Part shown: positions 16,609-24,785 of the stretch, one piece after another
Layout: every line of letters begins with the position of its first letter
Numbering within the stretch: position 1 is the stretch's first letter
DNA from: Actinoplanes lobatus
Lineage (GTDB): Bacteria; Actinomycetota; Actinomycetes; Mycobacteriales; Micromonosporaceae
Length of the DNA stretch: 64,000 nt
NCBI RefSeq assembly: GCF_014205215.1
Contig: NZ_JACHNC010000001.1
Coordinates: 8,242,501-8,306,500 of the forward strand
Direction of reading: 5' to 3'
Program-made: the position numbers and the translations under genes
Notes under the pieces: generated by a model
What the model was told of the DNA's origin: nothing
Seen by the model: the letters and a program-made list of their open reading frames with translations, nothing else
Database searches by the model: none

Positions 16609-16763
16609 GACTCACCTTCCGTACATCAACGGATGCACTGGTGCGAGGGGGATATCGGGTACATCGACTTAACTAGATGCTGGACACTCGGTCAAGATAT
16701 CTGTTAAGAAAGTTCAGGATTTGTTGCGGGCAACCGTCCGGTCCGGTGGGACGTCGAAGGCGC

Positions 16764-17654
16764 GTGGACGTACTGATGCTGGTGGTCGTGGGGTTGGTCG
16801 GTTATCTCACCGGGCGGCGTTTCCCGCATCCGGGGGCGTGGATCGGCCGCCGGCGCGAGGCGCTGGTCCGCGTCGCGGGGCCGTGGCGCCGGTGGTCACG
16901 TCCGCTGCTCGTGGCCGGTGCGGTCATCGCCACGGCGCCGGTGTGGCCGATGGTCCAGCCGGGCGATCCGATCGCGGACGAGATGCTGGAACCGGCCGAG
17001 GTCGCCGTACTCGTGCCGGTGGTGTTGACCTTTCCGGTCGCGTGGGCGCTGCTGGGCCGGTCCCGGCCGCACGCCTGGCGGATCGGCGCCGGACTGGTCG
17101 CATGGGTCGCCGCGTGGGCGGTGTGGACCGTGGTGTTCGGCAGTTGGAGCACGCCGCCGAACATCGATGACGGCCTGCGCTGGCACCTGATCGGCGCCGC
17201 TGCCATCGTCGCGGCCGGAGCGTGGGGACGACAGCCGTTGACCAGGCGCTGGCTGGCCGGAACGGTCATCGGGGCGATCGGCGTGGCGGTCGTCTTCGCG
17301 ATACCGGTCGCCGGCGGCCCACCGATGCCGGCGCGCGACGCGATTCCGCTTCCGGCCACGGCAACCGTGATCCATGAGGAGACCGGCTGTGGCTGGAACT
17401 CTTGCTACCGCCGGCTCACGGTCACCGGCATCGACGAGGCGGGCATGCATGAGCTGGCCCGGCGGAGCGGTTGTCGGCGGATCGGATGGCTAAATCCGTA
17501 CGAATTGTGTCTCGACCTGCGGCGCAATGAGCCGGCATCGACAGTGGGCGTCCAGGTCACGTACTACAACGGACGGGACAGGGTGGTCTTCATGGGGCCC
17601 GCTAGCATCGGGCCACATGATCGTTTGGATCAATGGGACCCACGGGGCCGGTAA
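16764..17654 (+). CDS. Membrane protein of unknown function
   Basis: A 296-residue protein. I choose the GTG at 16764 (GAAGG six bases upstream); an ATG four codons later is possible. Five or six membrane helices occupy residues ~1-190. They are followed by a ~100-residue C-terminal domain with paired cysteines (TGCGWNSCYRRLTV, RSGCRRIGW, YELCLDL), probably extracytoplasmic. I do not recognise the family. The end overlaps the next gene by 38 bp in another frame. Confidence 0.65.
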   Translation: MDVLMLVVVGLVGYLTGRRFPHPGAWIGRRREALVRVAGPWRRWSRPLLVAGAVIATAPVWPMVQPGDPIADEMLEPAEVAVLVPVVLTFPVAWALLGRSRPHAWRIGAGLVAWVAAWAVWTVVFGSWSTPPNIDDGLRWHLIGAAAIVAAGAWGRQPLTRRWLAGTVIGAIGVAVVFAIPVAGGPPMPARDAIPLPATATVIHEETGCGWNSCYRRLTVTGIDEAGMHELARRSGCRRIGWLNPYELCLDLRRNEPASTVGVQVTYYNGRDRVVFMGPASIGPHDRLDQWDPRGR

Positions 17655-18168
17655 GACGACGACCAGTGCGCTCGTGCGGGCGCTCATCCCGGATTCGCGG
17701 GTGCTCGACGCCGAGAAGGTCGGCGAGACGCTGATGGACATCACGCCGGGGCTGCCGGAGACCGACAACTTCCAGCACTGGCCGCCGTGGCGGCAACTCG
17801 TCGTCGAGACGGCCCGGCGGGTGCTCGACTACACCGGCGGCACCCTGGTCATGCCGATGACAGTCCTGGTCGAACCGTACTGGCGGGAGATCAGCGCGGG
17901 CCTCGCCGCACACGCCATCGGAGTGCGGCACTTCGTCCTGCACGCCGACCAGGACACTCTTCGCGGCCGGATCGCGGCGGCCTCCCCGATTCCGTCACCG
18001 TTCCGGCTCAAATACCTCGAGCCGTACGCCGAGGCCGCCCGCACCTGGCTGCACGCCGAGGCCGAGGTCGTCGACACCACGCACCGTACGCCGGCCGAGG
18101 TCGCCCGGTGGATCGCCGACGCCGTGACTCAGCCGGTCCCGGCGCCGACCAGTGTCCCGATGCCGTAG
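17617..18168 (+). CDS. P-loop small-molecule kinase-like protein
   Basis: A 183-residue protein that opens directly with MIVWINGTHGAGKTTTSALV, a Walker A motif with Lys13. It resembles the tmRNA-independent zeta-toxin/AAA_33 and gluconate- or chloramphenicol-kinase-like group. A lid-like region (DQDTLRGRIAA) and a C-terminal helix with TTHRTPAEVARWIADAV follow. Such proteins phosphorylate small metabolites or antibiotics; the substrate is unknown. It overlaps the previous gene by 38 bp and converges with the VIT1 gene, sharing 40 bp at the 3' ends. Confidence 0.78.
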   Translation: MIVWINGTHGAGKTTTSALVRALIPDSRVLDAEKVGETLMDITPGLPETDNFQHWPPWRQLVVETARRVLDYTGGTLVMPMTVLVEPYWREISAGLAAHAIGVRHFVLHADQDTLRGRIAAASPIPSPFRLKYLEPYAEAARTWLHAEAEVVDTTHRTPAEVARWIADAVTQPVPAPTSVPMP

Positions 18169-18842
18169 GTGACCGCCATTCCCGCCGCACCGCCGAGCAC
18201 CAGCCGCAGCACCGCACGCCCCGGCCGGGCGCCACCGAGCCGTGCGCTCAGGTAGCCGGTGCCTGCGAGCGCGACGATCACCACCACGAACGCGACCACG
18301 ATCCGGGCGCCCGGCGGCGGCAACAGGATCGCCGCGAGCGGCAGCACCGAGCCGGTCGTGAACGCAACGGCCGACGCGACGGCGGCCTGCCACGGGTTGG
18401 TCAGCTCGTCCGGGTCCAGGCGCAACTCGACGTCGGCGTGCGCGGCGAACGCGTCCCGGTCGGTCAACTCCCGGGCCACCTGCCGGGCGGTCGTCTCGCT
18501 GAGCCCCTTGGCCTCGTAGAGCGCGACCAGTTCCTCGAACTCCTGCTCCGGGAACTCCGCCAGCTCACCACGCTCCTTCTCCAGCAGCGCCTTCTCGGTG
18601 TCACGCTGGCTGCTGACCGAGACGTACTCCCCCAGCGCCATCGAGACGGCGCCGGCCACCAGCCCGGCGACACCGGCGGTGGCGATCGAGGCGGTGGAGG
18701 TGGTCGCTCCCGCCACACCGACCACCAGACCGGCGGTCGACACGATGCCGTCGTTGGCGCCGAGCACACCGGCGCGCAGCCAGTTGAGCCGCCCGGCCAG
18801 GGCGGCGTCGTGCGGCTCGCCCGGATGCGGGTCCATGGTCAT
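18129..18842 (-). CDS. VIT1/CCC1 family iron/manganese transporter
   Basis: A 237-residue membrane protein. The conserved first helix GRLNWLRAGVLGANDGIVST begins the VIT1/CCC1 fold, and GEYVSVSSQRDTEKA is the second signature. A cytoplasmic metal-binding helical hairpin with repeated Glu (EKERGELAEFPEQEFEELV) follows, then three more helices. Family members move Fe2+ or Mn2+ out of the cytoplasm or into stores. A very short ORF ends 5 bp upstream of the start, possibly in the same transcript. Confidence 0.92.
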   Translation of the reverse strand: MTMDPHPGEPHDAALAGRLNWLRAGVLGANDGIVSTAGLVVGVAGATTSTASIATAGVAGLVAGAVSMALGEYVSVSSQRDTEKALLEKERGELAEFPEQEFEELVALYEAKGLSETTARQVARELTDRDAFAAHADVELRLDPDELTNPWQAAVASAVAFTTGSVLPLAAILLPPPGARIVVAFVVVIVALAGTGYLSARLGGARPGRAVLRLVLGGAAGMAVTYGIGTLVGAGTG

Positions 18843-18847
18843 GGGTT

Positions 18848-18946
18848 TCAGAACCCGGCCAGCTCGACCGGCACTGGCAGGAACGCCCTCAGCGCGTAGA
18901 TCTCGCCATCTTCGACCAACGCGACGCCGAAAACCCGATTCTCCAT
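18848..18946 (-). CDS. Possible 32-residue leader-like ORF upstream of VIT1
   Basis: Starting at the ATG at 18946, with AAGGGAGCG eight bases upstream, a small frame encodes MENRVFGVALVEDGEIYALR and 12 more residues, then stops 5 bp before the VIT1 start codon. The strong Shine-Dalgarno-like sequence and close spacing suggest that it is translated, either as a small protein or as a leader that couples translation to the transporter gene. No homologue is recognised. Confidence 0.45.
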   Translation of the reverse strand: MENRVFGVALVEDGEIYALRAFLPVPVELAGF

Positions 18947-18949
18947 GTT

Positions 18950-19240
18950 GGCGCTCCCTTCAAACCAACATCATCTGGTACGGGCGGTGCCGTCGCCAAT
19001 CCCGGCGGGCACCAGCCCGCTCGATCGACAGGCTCGGCACCTCCTGCCGCACACTCCGGTGGAGTCCACAGTCGAACATTGAGCTGGACCGGGCCCGGGG
19101 TGCTCGCCAACCTCATCCCGCGCCGGATCACACGACCACTTCTTGTCACCGAAGACCGCCCGGTGCAGGGCCGGATCTCAATGCCTCGTCACCCTGGACC
19201 TGAGCCGGCGAGACACCCACAGACGATTGAACAGGCAGCT
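18950..19240. other. Intergenic stretch, no supported gene
   Basis: No open frame here has family motifs or a convincing start, and no strong hairpin or tandem repeat was seen. It leads directly into the frameshifted DUF397 remnant and may contain other decayed sequence. Confidence 0.5.
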
Positions 19241-19430
19241 CAGCGGCGCGCGGACTACACCGAAGTGCGTTGGAAGAAGGGCAGCCGAGGTGGCGCGAAC
19301 GGCGCCTGCGTGAAGGTAGCCATCCCCGGGCCGACAAAAAGACCGCAGCATGCCGCCCCACCACTACACCCACGCCGAATGGACCGCCTTCATCGACGGT
19401 GTCAAAGGCCGCGAGTTCAACCTCACCTGA
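19241..19430 (+). pseudogene. Frameshifted DUF397 remnant
   Basis: One frame reads YTEVRWKKGSRGGANGACVK, the usual start of a DUF397 protein (WRKSSRSGGNGxCVEVA). About 20 codons later the homology resumes in another frame as HHYTHAEWTAFIDGVKGREF, the usual end (FTPAEWxAFxxGVRxGEF), with a stop at 19428-19430. The middle (normally VRDSKdP) is missing. DUF397 proteins normally sit beside an XRE-family regulator in actinomycetes; none is found here. The 3' end overlaps the converging acetyltransferase gene by 8 bp. Confidence 0.75.
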
Positions 19431-19881
19431 GGTCGAACCGCATCCTGGGCAGTACGCGGCCGGGAATGGACGTCGACGGAGTCGTGCCCACGGTCGTCGC
19501 CCCCATCCCGAGGTAGAAGCCTTCGGCATTAGGATCCGCGTCGATCAGGATCGCCGCGAAGCCGAGTTCCCGCGCTACCCCCATGGCGTGCTGCCACAGA
19601 CTCCGGCCGATGCCACGCCGCAGGTGCTTCGGGTCGATCCAGAGATTGCCCAATTCGCCCTCGGGCGGCTGCCCGTCCAGCGTATAGAAGCCGGCGATTC
19701 GGCCATCAATCTCCGCAACCGAGGTACGACGAGAGCTGATCTCCCCCGGCGACAACGTCAGTTCGTCCCGGCAGGCCTTCAGAAACAGCTCGTCATACCC
19801 CCAATGCGCTTTCGACCTGAGAGCCAGCTCAGTCAGAGCCCCAGCCTCCTCAACCCGCGCCAGTCGCATCACGATCCGCAT
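19423..19881 (-). CDS. GNAT family N-acetyltransferase
   Basis: A 152-residue protein starting at the ATG at 19881 (GGAGG nine bases upstream); an in-frame ATG at 19869 is the alternative. The core motif A is LWIDPKHLRRGIGRSLWQHA, the acetyl-CoA-binding R/QxxGxG/A region, after the beta-strand GFYTLDGQPPEGELGN. The end matches the family's beta-bulge strand (NAEGFYLGMGA). The acceptor is unknown. An octanucleotide repeat array begins ~23 bp upstream of the start and would lie in its promoter or leader. The reading frame runs open through much of that array. Confidence 0.85.
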   Translation of the reverse strand: MRIVMRLARVEEAGALTELALRSKAHWGYDELFLKACRDELTLSPGEISSRRTSVAEIDGRIAGFYTLDGQPPEGELGNLWIDPKHLRRGIGRSLWQHAMGVARELGFAAILIDADPNAEGFYLGMGATTVGTTPSTSIPGRVLPRMRFDLR

Positions 19882-19903
19882 CCATCGCCTCCGCCCTCCA
19901 TCC

Positions 19904-20150
19904 GCACCCACGCACCCACGCACCCACGCACCCACGCACCCACGCACCCACGCACCCACGCACCCACGCACCCACGCACCCACGCACCCACGCACCCACG
20001 CACCCACGCACCCACGCACCCACGCACCCACGCACCCACGCACCCACGCACCGCACCCACGCACCCACGCACCCACGCACCCACGCACCCACGCACCCAC
20101 GCACCCACGCACCCACGCACCCACGCACCCACGCACCCACGCACCCACGC
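19904..20150. repeat. Octanucleotide tandem array (CACCCACG)n, ~30 copies
   Basis: About 247 bp of perfect CACCCACG units, broken once near 20049-20053 where a unit loses three bases. The array lies immediately upstream of the leftward acetyltransferase gene. Eight bases is not a multiple of three, so gain or loss of a unit changes any frame read through it. Such perfect arrays are prone to slippage. Confidence 0.95.
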
Positions 20151-20159
20151 CGAACGATC

Positions 20160-20722
20160 ATCGCCCACCCATGCCGTTCTTGGACGATCGACCACCGCCC
20201 ACACGGCAGGAAAACGTCCAAGATCTGGACAGGAAGGCCGCACCCGCCCGCCCCAGGCCGACCTTGAACGATCGACAACCGCCCGCGGTACAAAATCGCC
20301 CAAGATCCGAAGGGGGAGGGCGCACGACCCATCCCCCACCGACCTTGGACGACCGACCACCGCACACGGTGAGCGAACGTCCATGATCCGGGAGGGAGGC
20401 ACACCGCCCAACTCTCGCCGACCTTGGACAACCGACCACCGCGTCTGGCAGGAGAAGATCCAAGGCCCGGAAGGGGTAGGACGAACCGTCCAACTCCCGC
20501 CGACCTTGGACGACCGGCCACCGCAGACGGCAGGAAAACGTCCAAGATCCGGAAAGGGAGGCCGCACCGCCCGGCCCCCCAGGCCAACCTTGGACGACCG
20601 ACCACCGTCCGCGGTAGGCAAACGCCCAAGATCTGAAAAGGGGGATACGCGTCGCCCAAATCCCACCGATCTTGGACGATTGGCCACCGCATGCGGTGGG
20701 AGAACGTCCAAGATCGGCGGAA
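20160..20722. repeat. Seven ~82-bp repeats, each with an inverted repeat
   Basis: CTTGGACG-like blocks start at 20179, 20263, 20344, 20423, 20505, 20589 and 20671, a steady 79-84 bp spacing. In each unit the block is followed ~30 bp later by its inverse (CGTCCAAG or a variant), with GACCGACCACCGC between them, so every unit can fold into a stem-loop. The period is not divisible by three and indels occur, so it is not coding. The array lies between the octanucleotide repeat and the 3' end of the GH43 gene. Confidence 0.9.
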
Positions 20723-20769
20723 GCGGAAGCAGGAACGGGAGCGGGAGCAGGGCGGGGTGGGGAGGTGGG

Positions 20770-22152
20770 TCAGGAGACTCGGAAGGTGGCGTCCTGGCGG
20801 TCGGTGGTGCTGGAGGAGGTGGTCAGGGGGTCGATGCGCAGCACGTAGTTGGAGTGGCGCAGGTAGCGGTCCGGGAAGTTGTAGGAGCGGAAGGACGACC
20901 ACGCGGAGTCCGCCAGCCCGGCCACCCGGTAGAAGGTGGCGTCGGCCCGAAACGCGGCGGTGTTGTCGTTGGGGTCGAGGCGGATGGCGTAGTTGCTGTG
21001 CCTCAGATAGCGCCCGGGATAGTTGACCGACTCGAACGACACCCCGGCGCTGTCGGCCAGTCCGGCCACCATCCGCCACAGCTGGTCCTGGTGCGGGTCG
21101 AACGGGTAGGCGTCGATGCGGCCGATGCTGTTGGCGTGGCGTACGTACCGGTCGGGGAAGTTCGAGGACTTGAGCCGCACCCAGGCGGGCAGGCCCCAGC
21201 GGCTGACCAGGGCGCTGTACTCGGTGGCGGTGATCCCGGCGATGCTGCCGTGTTTGGCGTTCAGCGGCGGTGTGAAGGTGCGCTGGTTGGCCACGGTCCA
21301 GCTGTCGCCGCCGACGTTGCCGCTGCTCCACAGGTAGTAGTCGTTGTTGACCGGGCTGAACGAGTCGCCCCAGAGCCACCAGCCCGTACCGGCGTTGTTC
21401 TTGATCAGGAGCGGGGCCTCCATCGAGCTGCCCTGGCGCAGGCCGCTGGTGTAGGTGGTGTAGCTGTTGGCCGCGCCGGTGCTGGATCGGGCGCCGTGGA
21501 TCAGGCCGGTGTTGAGGTTCTTGTAGTAGAGGTAGAAGGTGGAGCCGTCGACGACGATGTCGCCGTCCAGAACCGGGAAGCCGGGGCTGAAGTAGACCTG
21601 GTTCGCCGACACGGTCCGGAAGTCGGACGTGTAGTTGACCATGAACACGTCGGTGCCGTTGTTGGCCGAGTAGACGATGCCGTACTGGCCTCGGGCCGCG
21701 TCCCAGAACGCGGTGGGCGCCCAGGTGTGGGTGGCCAGCGTGTGCATGCGGATCCGCCGGTAGCCGGTGAAGCTGGTGAGGTTCGCCGAGTCCCAGACGT
21801 GCAGGTACTGGTTGTTCTGGCCGAAATCGGTGCCGTTGAGGTCGGTCGCCAGGATCACGAACGTGCCGTCCTGCTTGCGCAGGATGAACGGGTCCCGCAG
21901 GCCGAGGGTGCCGGCGGTCGGGGTGACGACGGGTGCGTTCTGGTTCAGCGGCGACCAGTTCAGACCGTCCTGGCTGACCGCCAGGTGCAGGCCGTAGTTC
22001 GCGCCGGACATGTTCGGGGTCTCGGTGAAGTAGGCGAACACGTAGGCGGTGTTCGCCGCGAGGGCCGCGGTCGGGGCGGCGGCGACCGCGGTGGCGGTCG
22101 CGGCCGCGGACAGGACGGGCAGCAGGGTGAAGGTGCGGCGGGTCAGGGACAC
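20770..22152 (-). CDS. Secreted GH43 enzyme with CBM42 (AbfB) module
   Basis: A 460-residue exported protein (GTG start). The Tat/Sec-type signal MSLTRRTFTLLPVLSAAAT precedes a five-bladed-propeller GH43-like domain (~34-320) with SQDGLNWSPL and the family-typical GLRDPFI. The C-terminal ~135 residues are an AbfB/CBM42 beta-trefoil with three repeats around NFPDRYVRHAN, NYPGRYLRHSN and NFPDRYLRHSN; CBM42 binds arabinofuranose side chains. I infer an arabinan- or arabinoxylan-active arabinofuranosidase or arabinanase. It follows the GH127-type gene, 127 bp downstream on the same strand, and both probably respond to one regulator. Confidence 0.88.
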   Translation of the reverse strand: MSLTRRTFTLLPVLSAAATATAVAAAPTAALAANTAYVFAYFTETPNMSGANYGLHLAVSQDGLNWSPLNQNAPVVTPTAGTLGLRDPFILRKQDGTFVILATDLNGTDFGQNNQYLHVWDSANLTSFTGYRRIRMHTLATHTWAPTAFWDAARGQYGIVYSANNGTDVFMVNYTSDFRTVSANQVYFSPGFPVLDGDIVVDGSTFYLYYKNLNTGLIHGARSSTGAANSYTTYTSGLRQGSSMEAPLLIKNNAGTGWWLWGDSFSPVNNDYYLWSSGNVGGDSWTVANQRTFTPPLNAKHGSIAGITATEYSALVSRWGLPAWVRLKSSNFPDRYVRHANSIGRIDAYPFDPHQDQLWRMVAGLADSAGVSFESVNYPGRYLRHSNYAIRLDPNDNTAAFRADATFYRVAGLADSAWSSFRSYNFPDRYLRHSNYVLRIDPLTTSSSTTDRQDATFRVS

Positions 22153-22252
22153 GGTTTCACCTTTCGGGGTAAGGGTGACGTCACCGGGCCGGCCCGGCGG
22201 CGGCCGCCGGCCGTGCCGGGGCGGGTCGGCCGTGCGCTCGCCACGGTGACGC

Positions 22253-22269
22253 TTCGTAGCCCGTACGAA
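22253..22269. promoter_or_regulatory. Short inverted repeat between GH127 and GH43 genes
   Basis: TTCGTAGCCCGTACGAA has perfect 6-bp arms and lies just downstream of the GH127-type stop codon and ~100 bp upstream of the GH43 start. It could be a regulator site or a small transcript-end hairpin. Confidence 0.4.
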
Positions 22270-22279
22270 ATGATCGGTT

Positions 22280-24535
22280 TCAAGCGAAGCGCCAGAGGTT
22301 GTCGGCGCTGCCGTTGTCGGGGTCCTGGACGACCTGGACGCCCCACGCGGTGCCGCCGTTGAGGACGGCGAGGAGTTTGCCGCTGTTCACGTTGCGGATC
22401 TTGTAGAGGCCGCCGCCCTGGTCGACGAGGGTCCAGCGGTGGTCGGCCGTGCCGTTGTCGTCCCATTGCAGGACGCGCGCGTTGTCGGCGGTCGACATGT
22501 TCTCGACACCGAGGACCTTGCCGCTGTTGACGTTGCGGAAGCGGACCGCGGTGCCGTCGGTGATCCGGACCCAACTGTGGTCGAGGGTTCCGGTGTCACC
22601 CCAGGTGACGGCGAGGCCGCCGTTGGCGGTCGACATGTCCTGAATGCCGAGGACCAGGCCGGTGGCGTTGTTGACGATCTTGTACGTGGCCGCGGTGAGC
22701 CAGTACACGCTGTAGTTGAAGCCGTGCGCGTCATAGAACGGCACCAGGTTGACGGCGGCCCCGTTGGCGGTGGCGCTGGTCCGGGTGACCGAGGAGACGG
22801 TGAGCGCGGGCGGGGCGCTGAGAGCGGTGTCCCCATAGTTTCCGGCCAGCACGGCCGGCCCGTAGGTGATCGCCTGGACGTCCGGGTTGTCGGGCGCCGG
22901 CCGCAGCACGACCCGCATCGGCAGCCGGACCGTGATCGTGTCGCCGGCCGCCCAGGCACGGGTGATCGTGGCGTAGCTGCCGGGGGTGGCGGTGACCGAC
23001 TGGGCGACGCCGTTGACGCTGATGGCGGCGCCGCTGGTCCACGACGGGATCCGGACACGGATGCTCCACGACCCGCTCATCGTGCCGGCCAGGGTGAGCG
23101 TGCTGGTGTCGCCGGCCGGGAACGTGGTGGCCTGGGTGACCGTGATCCCGCGCTGCGACCAGGTGAGCACCGACGGGGCGTAGAGGTTCACGGTCAGCGT
23201 GGTGCCGCTGTAGTAGTAGATCGACTCCATGAGCCGGGTGTTGACCTCGACGCCGGTGCCCTGGCAGCACCAGAACGTGCCGTAGTCGGTGGACCAGGTG
23301 CCGCCGCCCCAGGCCGGGCCGACACCGCGGCGGCCGCCGGACCGCAGTGGCGTGAAGTAGGTGACGTGGCCGTAGTTCGACGCCGGGTTCTGTGCGCCGA
23401 GAACGTGGTTGAGCAGCGCCTGCTCGTAGAAGTCGAAGTAGGCGGCCCGGTTCGGGTCGGTCACCCACAGTTCGCGGGTCAACCTGAGCATGTTGACCGA
23501 GTTGCAGTGCTCGCACGTGTCGTCGGTCAGGTAGGAGGCGATCGCGTTGGCCGGACGGAAGTGCTCCGCCTGACTGTTGCCACCGATGGCGTAGGTGTGC
23601 GCGCCGACCGTGATGTTCCACGCGTTGCGGGCGATGTCCAGGTAACGGGTGGTGCCGGTGGCCTTGTACTCACGGGCCGCGCCGATCCACTTGGGCACCT
23701 GAGTGTTGGCGTGCAGGCCGTTGAGCGCGTCGGTGTTGGCGGCGAGCGGGGTGAAGACGGATGCGTGGTCGAAGCGCTGGGCGACGGTCAGCCAGCGGGC
23801 GGTGCCGGTCTGCTGGTAGAGGTCGGTGAGGACGGCGTTCATCCCGCCGAACTCGGTGCCGAGCATGGCCTGCATCTGAGAAACGGACAGAGCGGCGGTA
23901 CGGGTGTCGACCCACCCGGCGAGCTTGAGCAGGACGTCGCGCGCCTGGGTGTTGCCGACGTACCGCCACACGTCGAGCAGCCCGGCCATCGTCTTGTGGA
24001 TGCAGTAGTACGGCACGTTGCCGTTGGTCAGGGTGCGGTTCTCGACCGCGGTGATGTCGGCCTCCGGGAAACCGGACAGGTATCCGTTGGCCGCCTGGCA
24101 TTTCGCCAGCTCCGTGACCATGTAGTTGGCCTTGTCGCGGCAGACGGTGTCACCGAGGATCGCGTAGACCTGCGCCCACGCGGTCAGGAAGTGGCCCTGT
24201 ACGTGGGACCGGAACGGGAAGGTCGGCGCGTCCCAGCCGCCGTTGGCCGCGGCGCCGCCGGTGGACTGGCCGTGGTTGGCGCGGAAGACGTAGAGCAGCC
24301 GGTCGACGTCGATGAACCGCAGGTAGTTGAGCGTGCGGGTCTGGTTGTCCATGAGCCGGCCGGCGGTGAGCCGCACCTGTCCGAGGGGGAATGGGTAGGC
24401 GGAGACGCCCAGGTCGGCGCGGGCGGGTGGCAGTTCGGCGGCCGCGGCGGGGTGGCCTGCACCGGTCGTGGCGACGACGGCGCCGCCGAGGGCGGCGCCC
24501 AGCAGACTGCGGCGGGTGATGGGGAGCGGGGACAT
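22280..24535 (-). CDS. Secreted DUF1680 (GH127/GH146-type) beta-L-arabinofuranosidase with ricin-like lectin tail
   Basis: A 751-residue exported enzyme starting at the ATG at 24535. A twin-arginine signal (ITRRSLLGAALGGAVV) precedes an (alpha/alpha)6-barrel DUF1680 domain. The zinc-thiolate active-site pattern known from GH127 is intact: E342-H-C344 in CEHCNSVNML and C423-C424 in FWCCQGTG, with a candidate acid E324. The last ~150 residues form a ricin-type beta-trefoil (YKIVNNATGLVLGIQDMSTA, repeated with SGKVLGVENMSTAD and SGKLLAVLNGGTA). GH127/GH146 enzymes release beta-linked L-arabinofuranose. A perfect palindrome upstream suggests sugar control, and the GH43-CBM42 gene lies downstream. 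Confidence 0.88.
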   Translation of the reverse strand: MSPLPITRRSLLGAALGGAVVATTGAGHPAAAAELPPARADLGVSAYPFPLGQVRLTAGRLMDNQTRTLNYLRFIDVDRLLYVFRANHGQSTGGAAANGGWDAPTFPFRSHVQGHFLTAWAQVYAILGDTVCRDKANYMVTELAKCQAANGYLSGFPEADITAVENRTLTNGNVPYYCIHKTMAGLLDVWRYVGNTQARDVLLKLAGWVDTRTAALSVSQMQAMLGTEFGGMNAVLTDLYQQTGTARWLTVAQRFDHASVFTPLAANTDALNGLHANTQVPKWIGAAREYKATGTTRYLDIARNAWNITVGAHTYAIGGNSQAEHFRPANAIASYLTDDTCEHCNSVNMLRLTRELWVTDPNRAAYFDFYEQALLNHVLGAQNPASNYGHVTYFTPLRSGGRRGVGPAWGGGTWSTDYGTFWCCQGTGVEVNTRLMESIYYYSGTTLTVNLYAPSVLTWSQRGITVTQATTFPAGDTSTLTLAGTMSGSWSIRVRIPSWTSGAAISVNGVAQSVTATPGSYATITRAWAAGDTITVRLPMRVVLRPAPDNPDVQAITYGPAVLAGNYGDTALSAPPALTVSSVTRTSATANGAAVNLVPFYDAHGFNYSVYWLTAATYKIVNNATGLVLGIQDMSTANGGLAVTWGDTGTLDHSWVRITDGTAVRFRNVNSGKVLGVENMSTADNARVLQWDDNGTADHRWTLVDQGGGLYKIRNVNSGKLLAVLNGGTAWGVQVVQDPDNGSADNLWRFA

Positions 24536-24623
24536 CGGGAGGACTCCGATCTGGGGCGGATTCCGGGTACGACGGCACACGCCTTTCGGCGGTACACGGA
24601 GGGGAGGCTTTGCTACCGGCCGA

Positions 24624-24637
24624 TGTTATCGATAACA
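24624..24637. promoter_or_regulatory. Perfect 14-bp LacI-like palindrome
   Basis: TGTTATCGATAACA is a perfect dyad with the central CG typical of LacI-family operators. It lies 89 bp upstream of the GH127-type start codon. A further half-site (TTATCGAT) is at 24654-24661. The bordering DNA is much more AT-rich than its surroundings, consistent with a promoter. The cognate regulator is not obvious in the window. Confidence 0.75.
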
Positions 24638-24785
24638 AAGATGGTGTCAAGGTTTATCGATCTCGAAACATTTCGACGCTCTCACGTTCGTCACCGGGCT
24701 CCGCAGATTACGAAAAACGTGAATGTGATCGTTATACAAGGTGGGCGCCTCTCAAGTGGGTCCCGGTGCGACCGATGGTCAGCCC

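Noticed and set aside
20160..20722. CRISPR array or coding repeat protein
   Set aside because: Repeats of ~82 bp diverge along their whole length, with no short exact repeat plus unique spacer. The period is not a multiple of three, so no repeat protein frame is maintained.
19270..22362. 1030-codon plus-strand open frame through the repeat arrays
   Set aside because: It runs through the octanucleotide and 82-bp repeats and then antisense to the GH43 gene. Composition follows the repeats and no family motif is present.
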